Below, in pieces: positions 29,901 to 42,949 of a DNA stretch of 64,000 nt (its first letter is position 1; each line of letters starts with the position of its first letter). Source of the stretch: Erythroxylum novogranatense (Eukaryota > Streptophyta > Magnoliopsida > Malpighiales > Erythroxylaceae). The position numbers were made by a program, and so were the translations under genes. The notes under the pieces were generated by a model. It ran no database searches, was not told the DNA's origin, and saw only the letters and a list, made by a program, of their open reading frames with translations. The stretch is from the NCBI GenBank assembly GCA_029891385.1, contig CM057228.1, forward strand, positions 135,373,475 to 135,437,474, given 5' to 3'.

Positions 29901-32103
29901 AAAGTTTTATCATAATTTTGGAGGTCGAATTTGCAACCCACAATCTAGACCAGAGAGGAAAGATGATCATGAAATAGCAAAGACACAACCTTGCAACCAA
30001 CAAAGGTGCATCTTGAAGTCCTTGTTTTCTAAAAGAATCTAACCCTCTGACTCCCTGCTTTAGACTACTACATAGTTGCCAACTCACTGACTCACACAAC
30101 TCATTTAGGCCAATTTCAAAAGCTTTGTCCAAAGACATACACACGTTTTCAAAAGTATCAAGTTATCAATTAAGCACACAAATGCACGATATTCACATGC
30201 ATGCTGAGATAAAAAGGAACCATGTTAATGAGCACGAAGTCAGGCTTTAATCACCTAGCCATCACTGACTCACACAACTCATTTAGGCCAATTTCAAAAG
30301 CTTTGTCCAAAGACATACACACGTTTTCAAAAGTATCAAGTTATCAATTAAGCACACAAATGCACGATATTCACATGCATGCTGAGATAAAAAGGAATCA
30401 TGTTAATGAGCACGAAGTCAGGCTTTAATCACCTAGCCATGCCCATGCTTTTTCTTAAAAAATATATGAATAGAACATATAATTATGCAGACTTTAGCAA
30501 AAGTAGATAACTTGTCAGTAAGAGAAGAATCATAAGCCTTTATATGAGTTCATAACAAGGTGACACACCAGAGTGATGCATTATGACATCATTTTGAACC
30601 TTGTAGCACTAAGGTCTAGTATTTAGCATGCACAATAGTAAAAGAGGCAGCGAAAGCTAACCATGTAAATGATCCTCCAATGACCCCAATGGCATAAACT
30701 CATAGACAAGAAGGCGTTGATCTCCATCGGCACAATATCCAATCAAGTTAACAAGGTTTGGATGGTGTAGCAGGCTGAGCATTAGAACCTCTACAAGAAA
30801 TTCTCTATTTCCTTGTAGGCCATTCCGGTCAAGCTGTTTTACAGCAACTACCTGCAAACACAGTCTCATCCATAGCAAACTATCATTAAAAAGGAATTTC
30901 AACTCAGAAGGTGCATGGTTTAGTTTTGATACAGTTGATAAACATGTAAAAAGTACCAACTGATTAATATTGAAACTTAGTTTCAGATTCATGGATGAAT
31001 GCACACAATAGGAAATTCATTCAGTTAGATAGAACTTACCTGTCCGGTACTCTCCAAGCGACCTTTGTAAACACGTCCAAACCCCCCTTCACCTAACAGG
31101 CAATCTTGTCTAAAGTTCTTTGTCGCTGCAGCTAGCTCCCGAAATGTAAATGTTTGTGCTGCAATATTAGCTGTTGATCCATCTTTAGGTATTGATGGCT
31201 CCTTCTTGGGATCAGAACCACTTCGAGATTTCGATTTGTCTGAATAAGTAAAAGAGTTTGATGATATAGACATGGGAAAAAGAACTAATGATGTATTCCT
31301 AAAGACTGCAAAATTATCAACACCCAAAAATTTCTAAAAAACTGCATAGAAGCAGCAGAACGTAAACATTTTTCAGAACTATTACACCTTTCATTGGTCA
31401 TAGCTCCTTAAAGGACCTTAAATTGTAGAGAATATGACAAATGTGCAAATGATACATCACTGAGTCATTATACATTTCTCTGCATTCTAAAGTGAGCCAT
31501 TTCAGAAAACAATACAACTTTGACTGGAAAGAATCTCCACTTCACACTGTTCATAGAAAACTGAAACCCCGTCGAGAAAATTTTAATGTGGCCATATGAA
31601 ATGTAATAATCAGCAAACTAGTTCACCTCAAAACGATGAGCAGATCTCCAAACTGATACTTGGCAAGAGACCAATAACCAAAAGAACACAAACAATAACG
31701 AAATCAACAACTAGCAACCCATCAAATAAGAACTAAAAGGTAAGCTAAAACCCTCAAACTTCATAACGAACCCAGATCAAAGAGGCAGAGAAAACAGAAC
31801 ATACCAGCAATCCTGTACTGATATACTCACAAAAAAACCCAGAATTCAACACAAAGAGCAATCAATCACACAGTCAAAAGGGGGAGAAACATAAAAAGAT
31901 CCCCAAAACCATTCGCCAAGAATTGTTATGAGAAAAAAAAAAAAAGAACAAGAAAACTTACCAGAGTTAACTCTCCCAACATGGTGTGACTGAGGAACGG
32001 AACCTTCTTTCACCGAATCCTTCTTGGCCACCTCTTTAACAACTCCACCACTACCACTACCCTCCTTGTTTGATGATCCAAAACAAGGAAAGCACCCATC
32101 CAT
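26983..32103 (-). CDS. PBL27: receptor-like cytoplasmic kinase VII, PBL27-like (501 aa, 5 exons)
   Basis: Five exons join in frame: 32103-31962, 31239-31040, 30851-30662, 28104-27713 and 27564-26983. The start [15 protein letters not shown] is a short Cys-containing anchor. The kinase domain spans about residues 90-375 with Gly-loop [11 protein letters not shown] (97-107), catalytic Lys119, YRDLKSSN (Asp217), DFG (235-237) and the activation segment [15 protein letters not shown]. The C-terminal tail keeps the PBL27-specific pattern: [19 protein letters not shown], and [23 protein letters not shown]27 links the chitin receptor CERK1 to a MAP-kinase cascade at the plasma membrane. Introns 1 (31240-31961) and 3 (28105-30661) are long; intron 3 holds a 178-bp tandem duplication. 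The start is Met-Asp-Gly-Cys, so Gly is not at position 2 for N-myristoylation; attachment would rely on Cys palmitoylation. Confidence 0.95.
30084..30441 (+). repeat. 178-bp tandem duplication in PBL27-like intron 3
   Basis: The unit starting TCACTGACTCACACAACTC occurs at 30084 and again at 30262. I see a single difference between the copies (GGAACCATG against GGAATCATG), so the duplication is recent. Confidence 0.92.
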
Positions 32104-35100
32104 ATCAAATCCAACCAAATCAAAGCCGACCCACAAGCCTCAAACTTTACTGCAACAATCGAAAAAAAAACCCACCCAACCCCAGGAAAAAAAAATAAGC
32201 TTATAATTGCAAAAGTTCGAAACTTTATCAATCACCCATCCAAAGAAAAAGCAAAAAAAAAGAAGAAAAAATTACTGATACAATTCACTATCAAGTGACT
32301 CACTTTACTTTCTCCTTTAGCTTTCTCTCTCTAGGATCTTTAGTGGCCATTGAAGGGAAAGATCGAGAGACTGACCACCAAAGATTAGATCAACAAATCA
32401 AAGAAACTGATGTGGTGGAAGCAAAGCAACAAAGAGAAGCTAAAGGGAAATTTAATTATACAAAGAGAGAAGAAAAGTGTTCAACACCTAAGAACTTTCA
32501 ATCAAATAAACATAATAAAATTACAAGTAAATCGAATCAAGATAAAATTTTGTGTTCAAATCTCAAACCCAAAATAATTAAATTGACACAAAATCCTTTC
32601 TTTCAAACGAAATCTAATACAATCTACGTATGTATATATACCAAATCCCCTCAACTTAATTAAGACAAAAAGACTATTAAAGAACAAGCCTTTGAAAAAA
32701 AAAAAAACATTCACTTATTCACCCCTCAAAAAGTTAAAAATTACGGTCTTATGGTAACTATCATCATCACGGTCGGAAGTGGGACCCACTCCCCTCTCAG
32801 GAGATGTGCTTCCACACACTCACGAAGGACATTCTCAACACATGTTTAAATATTTCGTAATGTTTTGAAAATCATAGGCTTAATTATTAAAAGAACTCAA
32901 TTTTTTAAATTTTTTTAATTATAGCTCTAAATTGAAAGGGTAATAATAAGATCTTTATTTTTAAAATTCTAACGTGAACTTCAAAAGGTAATAATAAAAT
33001 ATTTAAACGTTTAATTTTTTCAATTTTAGATTGATATTAATTTTCGTTGAGTTTATTAACATGTCCTATTATGTCTTTCAAAATTTTAACTATTAATACA
33101 CGTCAATCAAAACTAACACAATAAATAACGATTAATGAAATGACATTGTTGTTTAAAAATGACCTAAATTATATTACGTAATCCCGACGACCTTACTCTT
33201 TGATTTCAGTTTTTCTCTTTATTTTAAGTTTGTTTTCTCAACACCCTCACATTAAAAGCATAAGGAGAACGAACTAAAAACAAAGAGCTTATCAGTACAT
33301 CATGCTGTAATGCGAGACTAATTTGAGACGTCAAAAGAACAAACAGAAAATAAAAGGCTAATGGCATCAGAAAAACAACAGATAATGTTGGGCTATACTT
33401 AAAATCTGAGCATTTTATTGCTACTTTTTTTAATTTGGGTTAAAATTGAAAAAAATTGAAAGTTTAGATATTTTATTGCTACTTTTTAAAATTTATGTTA
33501 TAATTGAAAATTCGACGAAAGTTTGAACTTTTTTTAATAATGGACCCAAAATCATATATAATATTATACGATATTTAAAAATTAAAAATTAATTAATATT
33601 ATATTGTTGGAAAATTAGTTAAAGATTAAGCCAAATTGAACAATTTAAAATATAATGAAAAAGATTTTTTATTTAAATTTTAATGGAATTTTATCAAATA
33701 AAATATATTTATTTAATTTTAATTACACAAATGAATTAGCTTATAAAATTTATCAAGTAATTAATTTTAATAAATATTAAAATAAATTAAATTAAAATTA
33801 AACCTAAAAATTATTCAATTTAAGTTTTTACGAAGGATTTTAATCGTAGATATTTGTATGAAAGGGGGGGTTTGATGAACCACTCATGGGCTGTAATTTC
33901 AACGACGTCACGGTGATTGATCCAACGTCTGAGAAATGTTTTCATTTCTCTTTTTTTCCTAAAAAATGTTCCCATTTAGGTATATTATATAATAAATAAA
34001 AGTATAACGAATTAAAATTTTATGTAATATTAATAATTGTATATTTATAATATATATTTATAAATACTATATTTCGCGTAATCTGTCAATTATGTCAATA
34101 AATTATTAATACAGGTCGTCGTCCGTCGTTAGCACACGCTTGAATTTCCACTGAGATGTTGAGTTTAAAAACTTTCGACAGTATACAATCTTATTTTATA
34201 TAATGTGTCATAAATATGCTGCAAAATTTAAAATGAATATAAACAAAATAATTAAGTAAAATAACAAAATAAAATATTAATATAGATATAACTTAAAATT
34301 AAATACTAAAATATTTAAATATTTAAAAAATTGATGGTTGGTAATTCACCGACTCGTAAATAAATGAAAATTTGACTTTGTCATTCCCTCTAATCTGGCG
34401 ACCAAAAGTCTAAGGATTTTCATTATATTAATTAAAAAACCATTTAGTTGCTTTCCGTAACTTAGGAAATAATTAATACATAAATTGTTTTTAAGTCAAT
34501 GATGAATAAAGATATTAAAATTAGTAAAGTTTACGAGGTTTGAATTTTTTGTACGCACTTAAACTCATTTAATTATGTAATAAAATAAATTAAATCATTG
34601 GGTTACTTTTTACTAATGTTTTAAAAATCGGGTCAAAAGTTAAATCGATAAGATAACAAGATTAAAATTTAAAAGTTAAATCGGTATTAAACCCTTCTTT
34701 GTCCTTACCATCCAAAATTTTAAAACTTAACTAAAAAGTGATTATTAAATAAAAATTAATTGATTTTTTAATTTATAAACATTTATTGATTGATAAAAAT
34801 AATCAATTAATTAATTTTAATAACAATAATTATTAAAATAAATCGAACTGCAAAGTTAAAATTGAACCAAAAATTAAACAGTTCAAAATTTTGACATTAG
34901 AATTAAATGAACCACTTTTAAGCTAATGGAATGAGTCAAACAATTTGAATACAAAGAAGAGGAAATTTTGAATTTATATGAATGTTAGACCAAATGAGGC
35001 AATATAATTAAACAAATAATATAATTTTAAAGAGAAAATGTTAGATCTGGTTGACTTTGATCGCTAATATTAAATTATTAATGTTAAAATTAAAAAAATC

Positions 35101-35634
35101 AATTAAAATTTGATCATATCCCAAATCTAGAATTGGCAAGACCTCCTCTTACTTTTATAAAAGGCACATATTCACTTTTTAATGATACACCTTTTACAAT
35201 ATAGGCTAATAGCATTTGAACTTTTCTTTACCACATCCAATTGGTCTGGTTGAGATTAGAAATAAATAAATAAATAATATTTTATTAATTATATGGTGAA
35301 AAATACTTTTCATAATTTTTGTTTTTATGTTTATTCATATTGTGGGATAAATATTTTCTTATTTTTATATTTCAGTTTATATACGTACATAAATTTTAAA
35401 ACAGTCAAAAATAAACACATAAATATATACTTGCATATGTTTAAATTAAATATAAATTATATTTGTTGATGTCTTTTAATTTGATCGAAATAATAAGACT
35501 TTTACAAATTTTATGATATACTATTACGTGCAATACCAACAACAATAACTCACTAAAAAGTTTATTGAAACACGAAATCTATGGAAGTCGATAATGTGAA
35601 ACTTTATCTTTAATTCAAAGAGATTATTTCAATT
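32104..35634. other. upstream region of the PBL27-like gene, then AT-rich spacer
   Basis: The stretch 32104-32700 should contain the 5' UTR and promoter of the PBL27-like gene on the minus strand; it has CT/GA-rich tracts near 32300. From 32700 to 35634 there is very AT-rich DNA with no protein, RNA gene or clear transposon end that I can recognise. Confidence 0.45.
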
Positions 35635-36465
35635 GCCGATATAAAAATAATAATATTTTTAAAAAATGGCATACTATTGTATATTTTAAATATATATTAT
35701 TACCAGTGTAAACAAAAAGTCACGGATTCAAGTTACGAAAATAGTCTTTTAGTAAAATACGAAGGGAATGTTGTGTACAATTAATGTCACTCCTTCCTTC
35801 AACCAAAAGCGAAGAGCCTTGTGTACTAAGGTTATTGTTAATATTGTTGTTGAATTGAAATGTTGAAAACATAATCGAAAAATTGAATAGTTCAAAATTT
35901 TTAAGATCAAAACGGTTGAATTCTTTTTACCCGTTAATTGTAATTGAAGTTTTATCAAAATAATTTTAAAATTGATTTATTGATTATTAAAATAAAAATC
36001 ATACACTAAATTTCAAAGAGTCTTTTGATTGGACCTTTTTTCTAATTAGTAGAAAGGTTACTTTGAATGATCGATATAAAAATTAATAATTAAAAAAGAC
36101 ATACTATCTTATATTTTAAATATATATTATTATTAATGTAAACAAAAGAATCACAAATTTAAGACACGGAAATAGTCTCTTTGTAAAATACGAAGAGAAT
36201 GTTGTGTAGAATTGATGTCCTTCCTTCAACCTTCACAAAGCGGAGAATCTTATGCACTGATTTTATTGTTAATATTGTTGTTGAACTAAAATGTTAAAAA
36301 CAAAACCAAAAAGTTGAATGGTTCAAAATTTTTAAGATCGAAATTGTTGAATTTTTTTTACCCGTTAAATGTAATCATAATTTTATCAAAAATAGTTTTA
36401 AAATTTGATTATAAAACTAAAAAAATTCATACACTAAATTTCAAAGAATCTTTTGATTGGACGTC
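35635..36465 (+). repeat. diverged ~430-bp tandem duplication
   Basis: Blocks recur in the same order about 430 bp apart, for example TTATTGTTAATATTGTTGTTGAA, GTTCAAAATTTTTAAGATC, TTACCCGTTAA and ATACACTAAATTTCAAAGA..CTTTTGATTGGAC. The two units are roughly 35635-36030 and 36065-36465, with many substitutions between them. No coding content is seen. Confidence 0.75.
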
Positions 36466-37649
36466 GGATGTGCATGCTTCCTAACCTCCTACCTTAGAAT
36501 TTTGTCAACACCTACCATCTATTGCAACACATGTTAAATTGAAGTAAAATAAATAAATAATTTGTATTAGGTTTAATTGGTGGGGAAATTAGTATCCAAC
36601 TAATCTAATTTAAAAATTATAATTATTATGTTAATATATACCACGTGATTCATGTGGAGCCAAAATCAACGTTCCATTATTATATGCTTCATGACAAAAG
36701 TTGGTAAAGGACATACATTGAGCTTTTGTCTTCTGTCCCACATATACTTATAATTCATTTTTTTATTTACAAAAATATAAATAATAATTGTAATCACACT
36801 TTTTAATTTTGTATTCTTTCAAAATCTCGAAAATGGTAATTTCGTCCCCTTTTTCAATTTGTCAAAAAGCCTAAAAAGTGACACTTCAAATTTTAGTTAT
36901 TTATAGACCAAATCTTGAAATAGTTGTAAGAACTTTTAAATATTTTAACTTGTTAACAGTTTTCAATCAGAAACCCTAACCGAAGGATTATAAAGATAAC
37001 AAAAAATTACTAGCCATACGATAGAGCAGACGTCTGTCACACATAATAATTTAACGTGATAGTTTTACTTATTTATTTTTTAATTTATATTATTTTTTTA
37101 TTGTCACGTCTACATCTGAATCTACCGAAAATAACTTCTATACTATACAAGAGTAAAGCTGCTTATTATCGGATCTCTTCAGATTTTACTTTATTAAAGG
37201 ACTTCAGACTGGATATGATAATGATGATAATAGAACAGACGTCTATAATAGCTATAAGATAAATAAAAATCTTTTACAACTTATAAAAATTTTGTTCAAG
37301 AAAAAATTACGAAAACTGATAACGTAATTATACATAACGTGAAAATTATAATATTAATAATTTTATCCATATATTACAAAATTTTCATATTTTATTTTAT
37401 TGTTTTTTAACTAATCTTCATTTTTTATTATTTTATATTTTCGAAAAACCAACTTGCCCTCCTAAAACGTGGAAATTTGTGGACCTAAAAAAATCCTAAA
37501 GGTTGACCAACAACCCATAACTACGCGGCCAACCATTTCATCCCCAATTTCCCCCCTCAAAAATCCTAATTTAGCTCAACTGTCTATATTATTTTTACTA
37601 ATAATTCGTAAAATATAAAGTTTTAAAATGGTCGTATCAGATTAACTTG
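36466..37649. other. AT-rich spacer; no gene seen
   Basis: A 68-codon frame at 37056-37262 has no recognisable domain. I see no RNA gene or transposon ends. Confidence 0.4.
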
Positions 37650-38408
37650 ATTAGGCTTATACCCATAGAACTTATTTTAATATAACGTTTTTTTCTATAG
37701 ATCTTTTTAAGAAAAACTTTTTAATAAATTAGTTGATTGTTTAACTGTCATTTAAAAAGATTATTTTGAAATATCTTCATACATAATTTTAACTATATTT
37801 TATTTTTATAAAATTATATATGCATATAAATATTATATAAAGTATATTAATCAATATGTAAAACACAAAATATTGATTATTATGTAGTTTTAAACCATAC
37901 GAAACATAAATAAAATATATCTAACCAAATATTTTATATGGATTATAAAATAAGTAAAACTAATATAACAAATAAATATTAAAACATATAAAAGCTAAAT
38001 AATATTATATAAATCTCAATATAAATATTCAAGTTGAGTAAATAATTAAAATACATAATAAATTGTGCATTTTATTGTAATAGAAGATGAGTTTACAAGA
38101 TAAATGTGAATATGAGTTTGTGAGTATTGTGAAAATTATGTATAAAACATAACGACAAAATGAACTAAAAATAAACTCATTAATTGATCCGAAAAATCTA
38201 TCCGAAAAAGTCATTTAAGATTTTTTTTAGAAGCTCAAATTTTGAGCTTCTTAAAAAGCTATATTTTGGTTACCAAAGAAAACCATATCTATTAAAGAAG
38301 TGTTTTTTTATTTTATAGCCAAACATTCATTTTCTTTCTAAAAAGGCTTTTGTAGTAAAAAAAGGTACTTATTGATTTCCCAAAAACTCATTTAAAAAGA
38401 CACTTAAG
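37650..38408 (-). repeat. AT-rich interspersed repeat, copy C (inverted)
   Basis: This is the reverse complement of the family at 246-903 and 8741-9425. On the minus strand it runs from GGGAAATCAATAAGTACC through the ATAATCCATATAAAA.ATTT block to an end near CTATGGGTATAAGC. Confidence 0.72.
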
Positions 38409-40479
38409 TAAAGCTACTTGTTACTGAGCTTTCTTAGACTTTCACGTTTCAGCGAGACTCTTATTGGATATTGTTATTGTTGTAAAAGTAAAAAAATTAG
38501 TGATCAAGTATCTTTAGAATTTTAATAATTTCTAATTATTTTTATAATAAGGAACTTTTGTTATTTAATTAAATATTTAATGAATAATTTAATAATTAAT
38601 TTATTTTATTACTTGTTGGAGCATCTAACAATCTCGTAAATATATTTAAAATAATAAAACAAATAAATAGTGATGGTTTAATTTTTTCAATAGGGTTCGT
38701 ACATAAATAATTAAAATATCTCCCCATATTCATTATCTACATATATGATTTTTTAGATATTTTTGCTATTGTTTGTTTGCATTAAATGTAAATTAAGTAG
38801 ATAATGGTGTTAATTAATTACGTGATGAGGAGGGTTCTTCACCGTCCATCATTTTCATGATAAACACGTGGCAAACAGACAGTGGTCAATGATTGTTGAC
38901 CTAATCGATCTGGAATTTTCCCTCAAATCAAGCCGTCCCCAGAAGATGATTGGTCTCAAATGTACCTTACACCGACCGTTCTATCTAAATTATATACATA
39001 TAATATTGTACGGATAACAAGTGTGTGGTTTCGGTTTCACACATACATAAAGTTGAGAGAAAATAACATTAACCTCCAAAATATATTTTACGCCTTTTAA
39101 TATAACAATACAAACTTTTCTTCAAAACAAAAAACAAAAAATATAACAATACAAACTCTTAATTTTATTTATCGTAATTATTTTCACATCATTCGTAATT
39201 ATACTCATATTATTTATATTATCTTTTATCTATACTTAATATCATTGTCACATCAAATCTGAAATCTCGTAATAAAGCAGAGTTTAAGGATATCTAAATC
39301 TATACTTGTGATATATATAAGAAATAAAAATGACATTTATGTTCAAGCCAATCCGACAGGTTGATTGAATCTCGACCTAATTTTTTAAAACAAGTCCTGT
39401 TACAAAAATGATATATTTTTGTGAGTAATGACATCATTTTTTATTTTTAATTAAACAAATAAAAATAGCTCGGGCTAAGTCACGCCAATCTTGAATCTGC
39501 TATCTTGAGCCTCGAGCTGAGTCGAATCAGAGTCGGGTTCCCGATGGGGCTTAGGTCCGATAAGGACTTGTCCATCATCATCCATAATAAGAGAATTTTG
39601 AAATATAGGAAAGTACTTCTAACTTAAGTTTCTGAAATTTTGAAAATGTACTTAAGACAATGATTAAAATTAAAGAGTTAAAATTTGAAATGATAATTGA
39701 TTAAGAGTAAAAATATATTATAATGTATGATTTAGAAAAGGTGTTTAAGTTTAAAACTGAAATTAAAGAGTTAAAACTTAAAAATAATAACTAATTAAGA
39801 ATAAAATGTTAAATTTTATGCAAATTAATTATATTGAATATTCCAATTAAACGTTAAATGTTTGAATCATCCAATTTTCTAGTTCGGATTCTGCATTCGC
39901 TTTTTAGTTCGATTTATTGTTGCTAAAACGTTCAATTTATTAAATAATCAATTAATTTTATAAATTAATAAATTTTATAAACTAAAATAATCAATTAATT
40001 TATATTTAATAATTTTATTAAACTCTAAATTTTAAATAGATAACGATCATATTTTTCAATCATATTTCAAAATTTTAATTTTATTTAATATTTAACATAA
40101 TATAATACCAATGAGAACCTTTTAAATGTTTGTCTTCTTGGTTTAAATCTCGGTTTGGTTTTAAAATATTAATTTTTTCAATTTTCATATTTAGAGTGCG
40201 GAAAATAAAATAACATATTCTTTATAAGTATCTATTAATAAAATTTAGTAATTCTGCCTCTTTATATAGCAAATTATAGATTTAGCCAACCTACCTACTA
40301 AGCATATTATTAATTAATTGTACTTTATGAACATTAATTACTACCAAATTCGAAATGTCAATGAGAGAAAAAGTTGGTCGAGAAAAGTAAATTCTTAACC
40401 CTACATAGCTATGCAATTCGTTGATTATAAATTGGCACCAATTATAAAGAAAAAAAAGCAAAATTAACCAAATTGAATA
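38409..40479. other. AT-rich spacer; no gene seen
   Basis: A less AT-rich patch at about 38820-38960 contains the G-box core CACGTG (in AAACACGTGGCAAAC), but no adjacent gene is visible. The rest has no recognisable feature. Confidence 0.4.
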
Positions 40480-41055
40480 TAAAAATAAAGAGTACTTTTA
40501 ATTTTAATTATTTTATTTTATAATAAAATTATTTATGTAAATAAATATTATTTAAAGTATATTAAACAATATGCAAATCATAATATATTAATTATTATAT
40601 AATTTTAAACTATATAAAACATAAATGAAAATATATCTAACTAAATCTTTTACATAGATTATAACATAAATAAACTAATATCAAAATAAATATTAAAACA
40701 TATAAAAGGCAAATAATGTTATATAAATTTTAAAATAAATATTCAAATTGAGTAAATAATTAAATACATAATAAACGAAAAAATAAGTTTGTGGGTACTG
40801 TGATAATTAAGTGTAAAACATAAGAATAAAATGGACTAAAAATAGGCTCATTAATTGATCTTAAAATTTATTTGAAAAATCATTAAAAAGCTTTTTGAGC
40901 ATCTCTAAATTTAAGTTTCTTAAAAATTATATTTTAACTATCAAAAGTTATATTTATTAAAGAATTATTTTTATTTTACAATTAAATACTAATTAAAAAG
41001 ACTTTTGTGATTAAAAAATACTTATTGATCTCTAAAATCTATCCAAACAAGTATT
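40480..41055 (-). repeat. AT-rich interspersed repeat, copy D (inverted)
   Basis: This is the reverse complement of the same family. It ends on the + strand with AATACTTATTGATCTCTAAAATC, then ATCCAAACAAGTATTT, which is the inverted start motif. The inner end appears shorter than in the other copies. Confidence 0.72.
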
Positions 41056-42949
41056 TAATGTAACTTATATATAATTTTATTGTCATCCAAAAATTTATAT
41101 TTTATCAAACATTAACTTTTAGATAAGACCACTTGTCGTGTATACAACTTAGGATCCCAAACTCAGTCATGCCCATGTCCCCAAATCGTTTATCTTTTTG
41201 CTTTCCCGTACCCTTAGAAATTGTACGTGATACGATTGTATTTCAAATCGTGTCTTTTCTTTTTCTCACTAGATATCTAAAAAGGGTAAGTTATTTTTAA
41301 ACCATTCATATTTAAATTATTCTCTGTTCAAATAGAATAAATTGTTTATTAGAACAAAATTTTGACTCTAAATTTTAAATAATTATATACATAAGAGTAG
41401 TTTAAATTCACGATCTCAATTAAACCAGAAGAGTCCCTTATTAAATTAAGAACGCCCTGTTTCCAAATCGTCTCTTTCGCGTAAACAACTCGACATCACT
41501 GATGAGCTCCTGTCGTGTTTTAAGAACTAAACATGTATTGTGCCACTCCTACATCATAGATTTCAACTCAACATCTCCATTTGCAGTTGCAGGCTAAACT
41601 AGAATCTCCCAAAAAACGGAAGCAGGTTAGGCCCATTGATATGGACATTTAGAGTGCATATTCCAATTTATTCTATAGCTTTTTCTATGCACCACACATT
41701 AAAAAAGAAAATTCTTTACCATCTTTACATTATAATTCCACAATCATGACATGTTAAAGAGATTGTAGTCTATTCAACTCCATAGACAGACGTAATAATT
41801 TCAAAAGAGCTTACCTTTAAAATGACACATCAAGACATCCAGATGGATTAGCAGAAATTATCCTAAGGTATAATTAATTAATTTCCAAATGCAAAAAAAT
41901 AAAATAAAAACCATTGTAATTTGATTAAAATAAAAAGATAATAACAAATCAGTTGAAAAATAGTATGGTTAACCCTTAGTTTCTAATTTATCCGAGTCAC
42001 ATTAATGTCTTAATTTGTTTTTAATTTAAGGAATTGGGTTGAATCCAAAATTATACTTAATTTTATCATTTTGGTTTGGTTTAAAATAATGTCATTTATT
42101 ATAATTAAATATTTTATTATTTTTAATTTTAGATTCTAAATTTGCAAATAAAATGCTATTATTTTAGTTAATTATATTTAACAAATTATGCTGATTTGAC
42201 TCCTTAAACTTGAATTGGATCAAAATTGATCAATTTTGAATTGGGCTAAAATGTTGATCTTAATTTCTACAGTTTTGTATAATGAGTGTAAATGGGGATA
42301 ATAAACTGATTCAAGTTGAACTCAACTTGAAATTAATGGGTACAATTCAATTTAACTAAACTTGAGACCAAAGTCGGATCTTTTTTAATAGGTTCAAGTT
42401 AGGTTCAAATTTGGCTCCTCAAAGCTAGAGTTCAACCAGAAATCTAAACTTCTTTCATGTACAAAATAACATAATTTTTGTACTTGATGAATATTTATTT
42501 TTTAGTGTGTTAAAATTCAATCGAGACTGAGTTTAGATTTAATACTTTGGGTCTAGTCGAGTTTGAAATGGTATAAAGCTTAATTGGGCTCAAATTTAGA
42601 TCAAATATTTTAGGCCTAATCGAACTTTAAGGTGAGTGAAATATTTTTTAGTATAATTCAAGCTAGCTCTGACCCGATACATATCCAATATTGAATAAAT
42701 TATTAAGTATAAGTCATAAAATAATAAAAATAGTGTTATAAACAAAATAAAATGATAATTAGTTTTCAACAAATAAGAAAAAAGAAATAGCTAATACCAG
42801 GAGAAAATTTTCCTCTTCATCGAATAACAATCGGCATTCCAAAATTGTTATGAGAAAATTTATAAAGCTTTATCGTTTAAAAGATTTTGCATCGCGTCAA
42901 TGTCAACAATTATTGTAATAGTTAAAAACATTCTTCTTTTAACTTTAGT
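41056..42949. other. AT-rich spacer; no gene seen
   Basis: From about 42290 to 42640 there are repeated phrases such as TTCAAGTT and GGTTCAAGTTAGG, as found in decayed transposons. No protein or RNA gene is recognisable. Confidence 0.4.
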
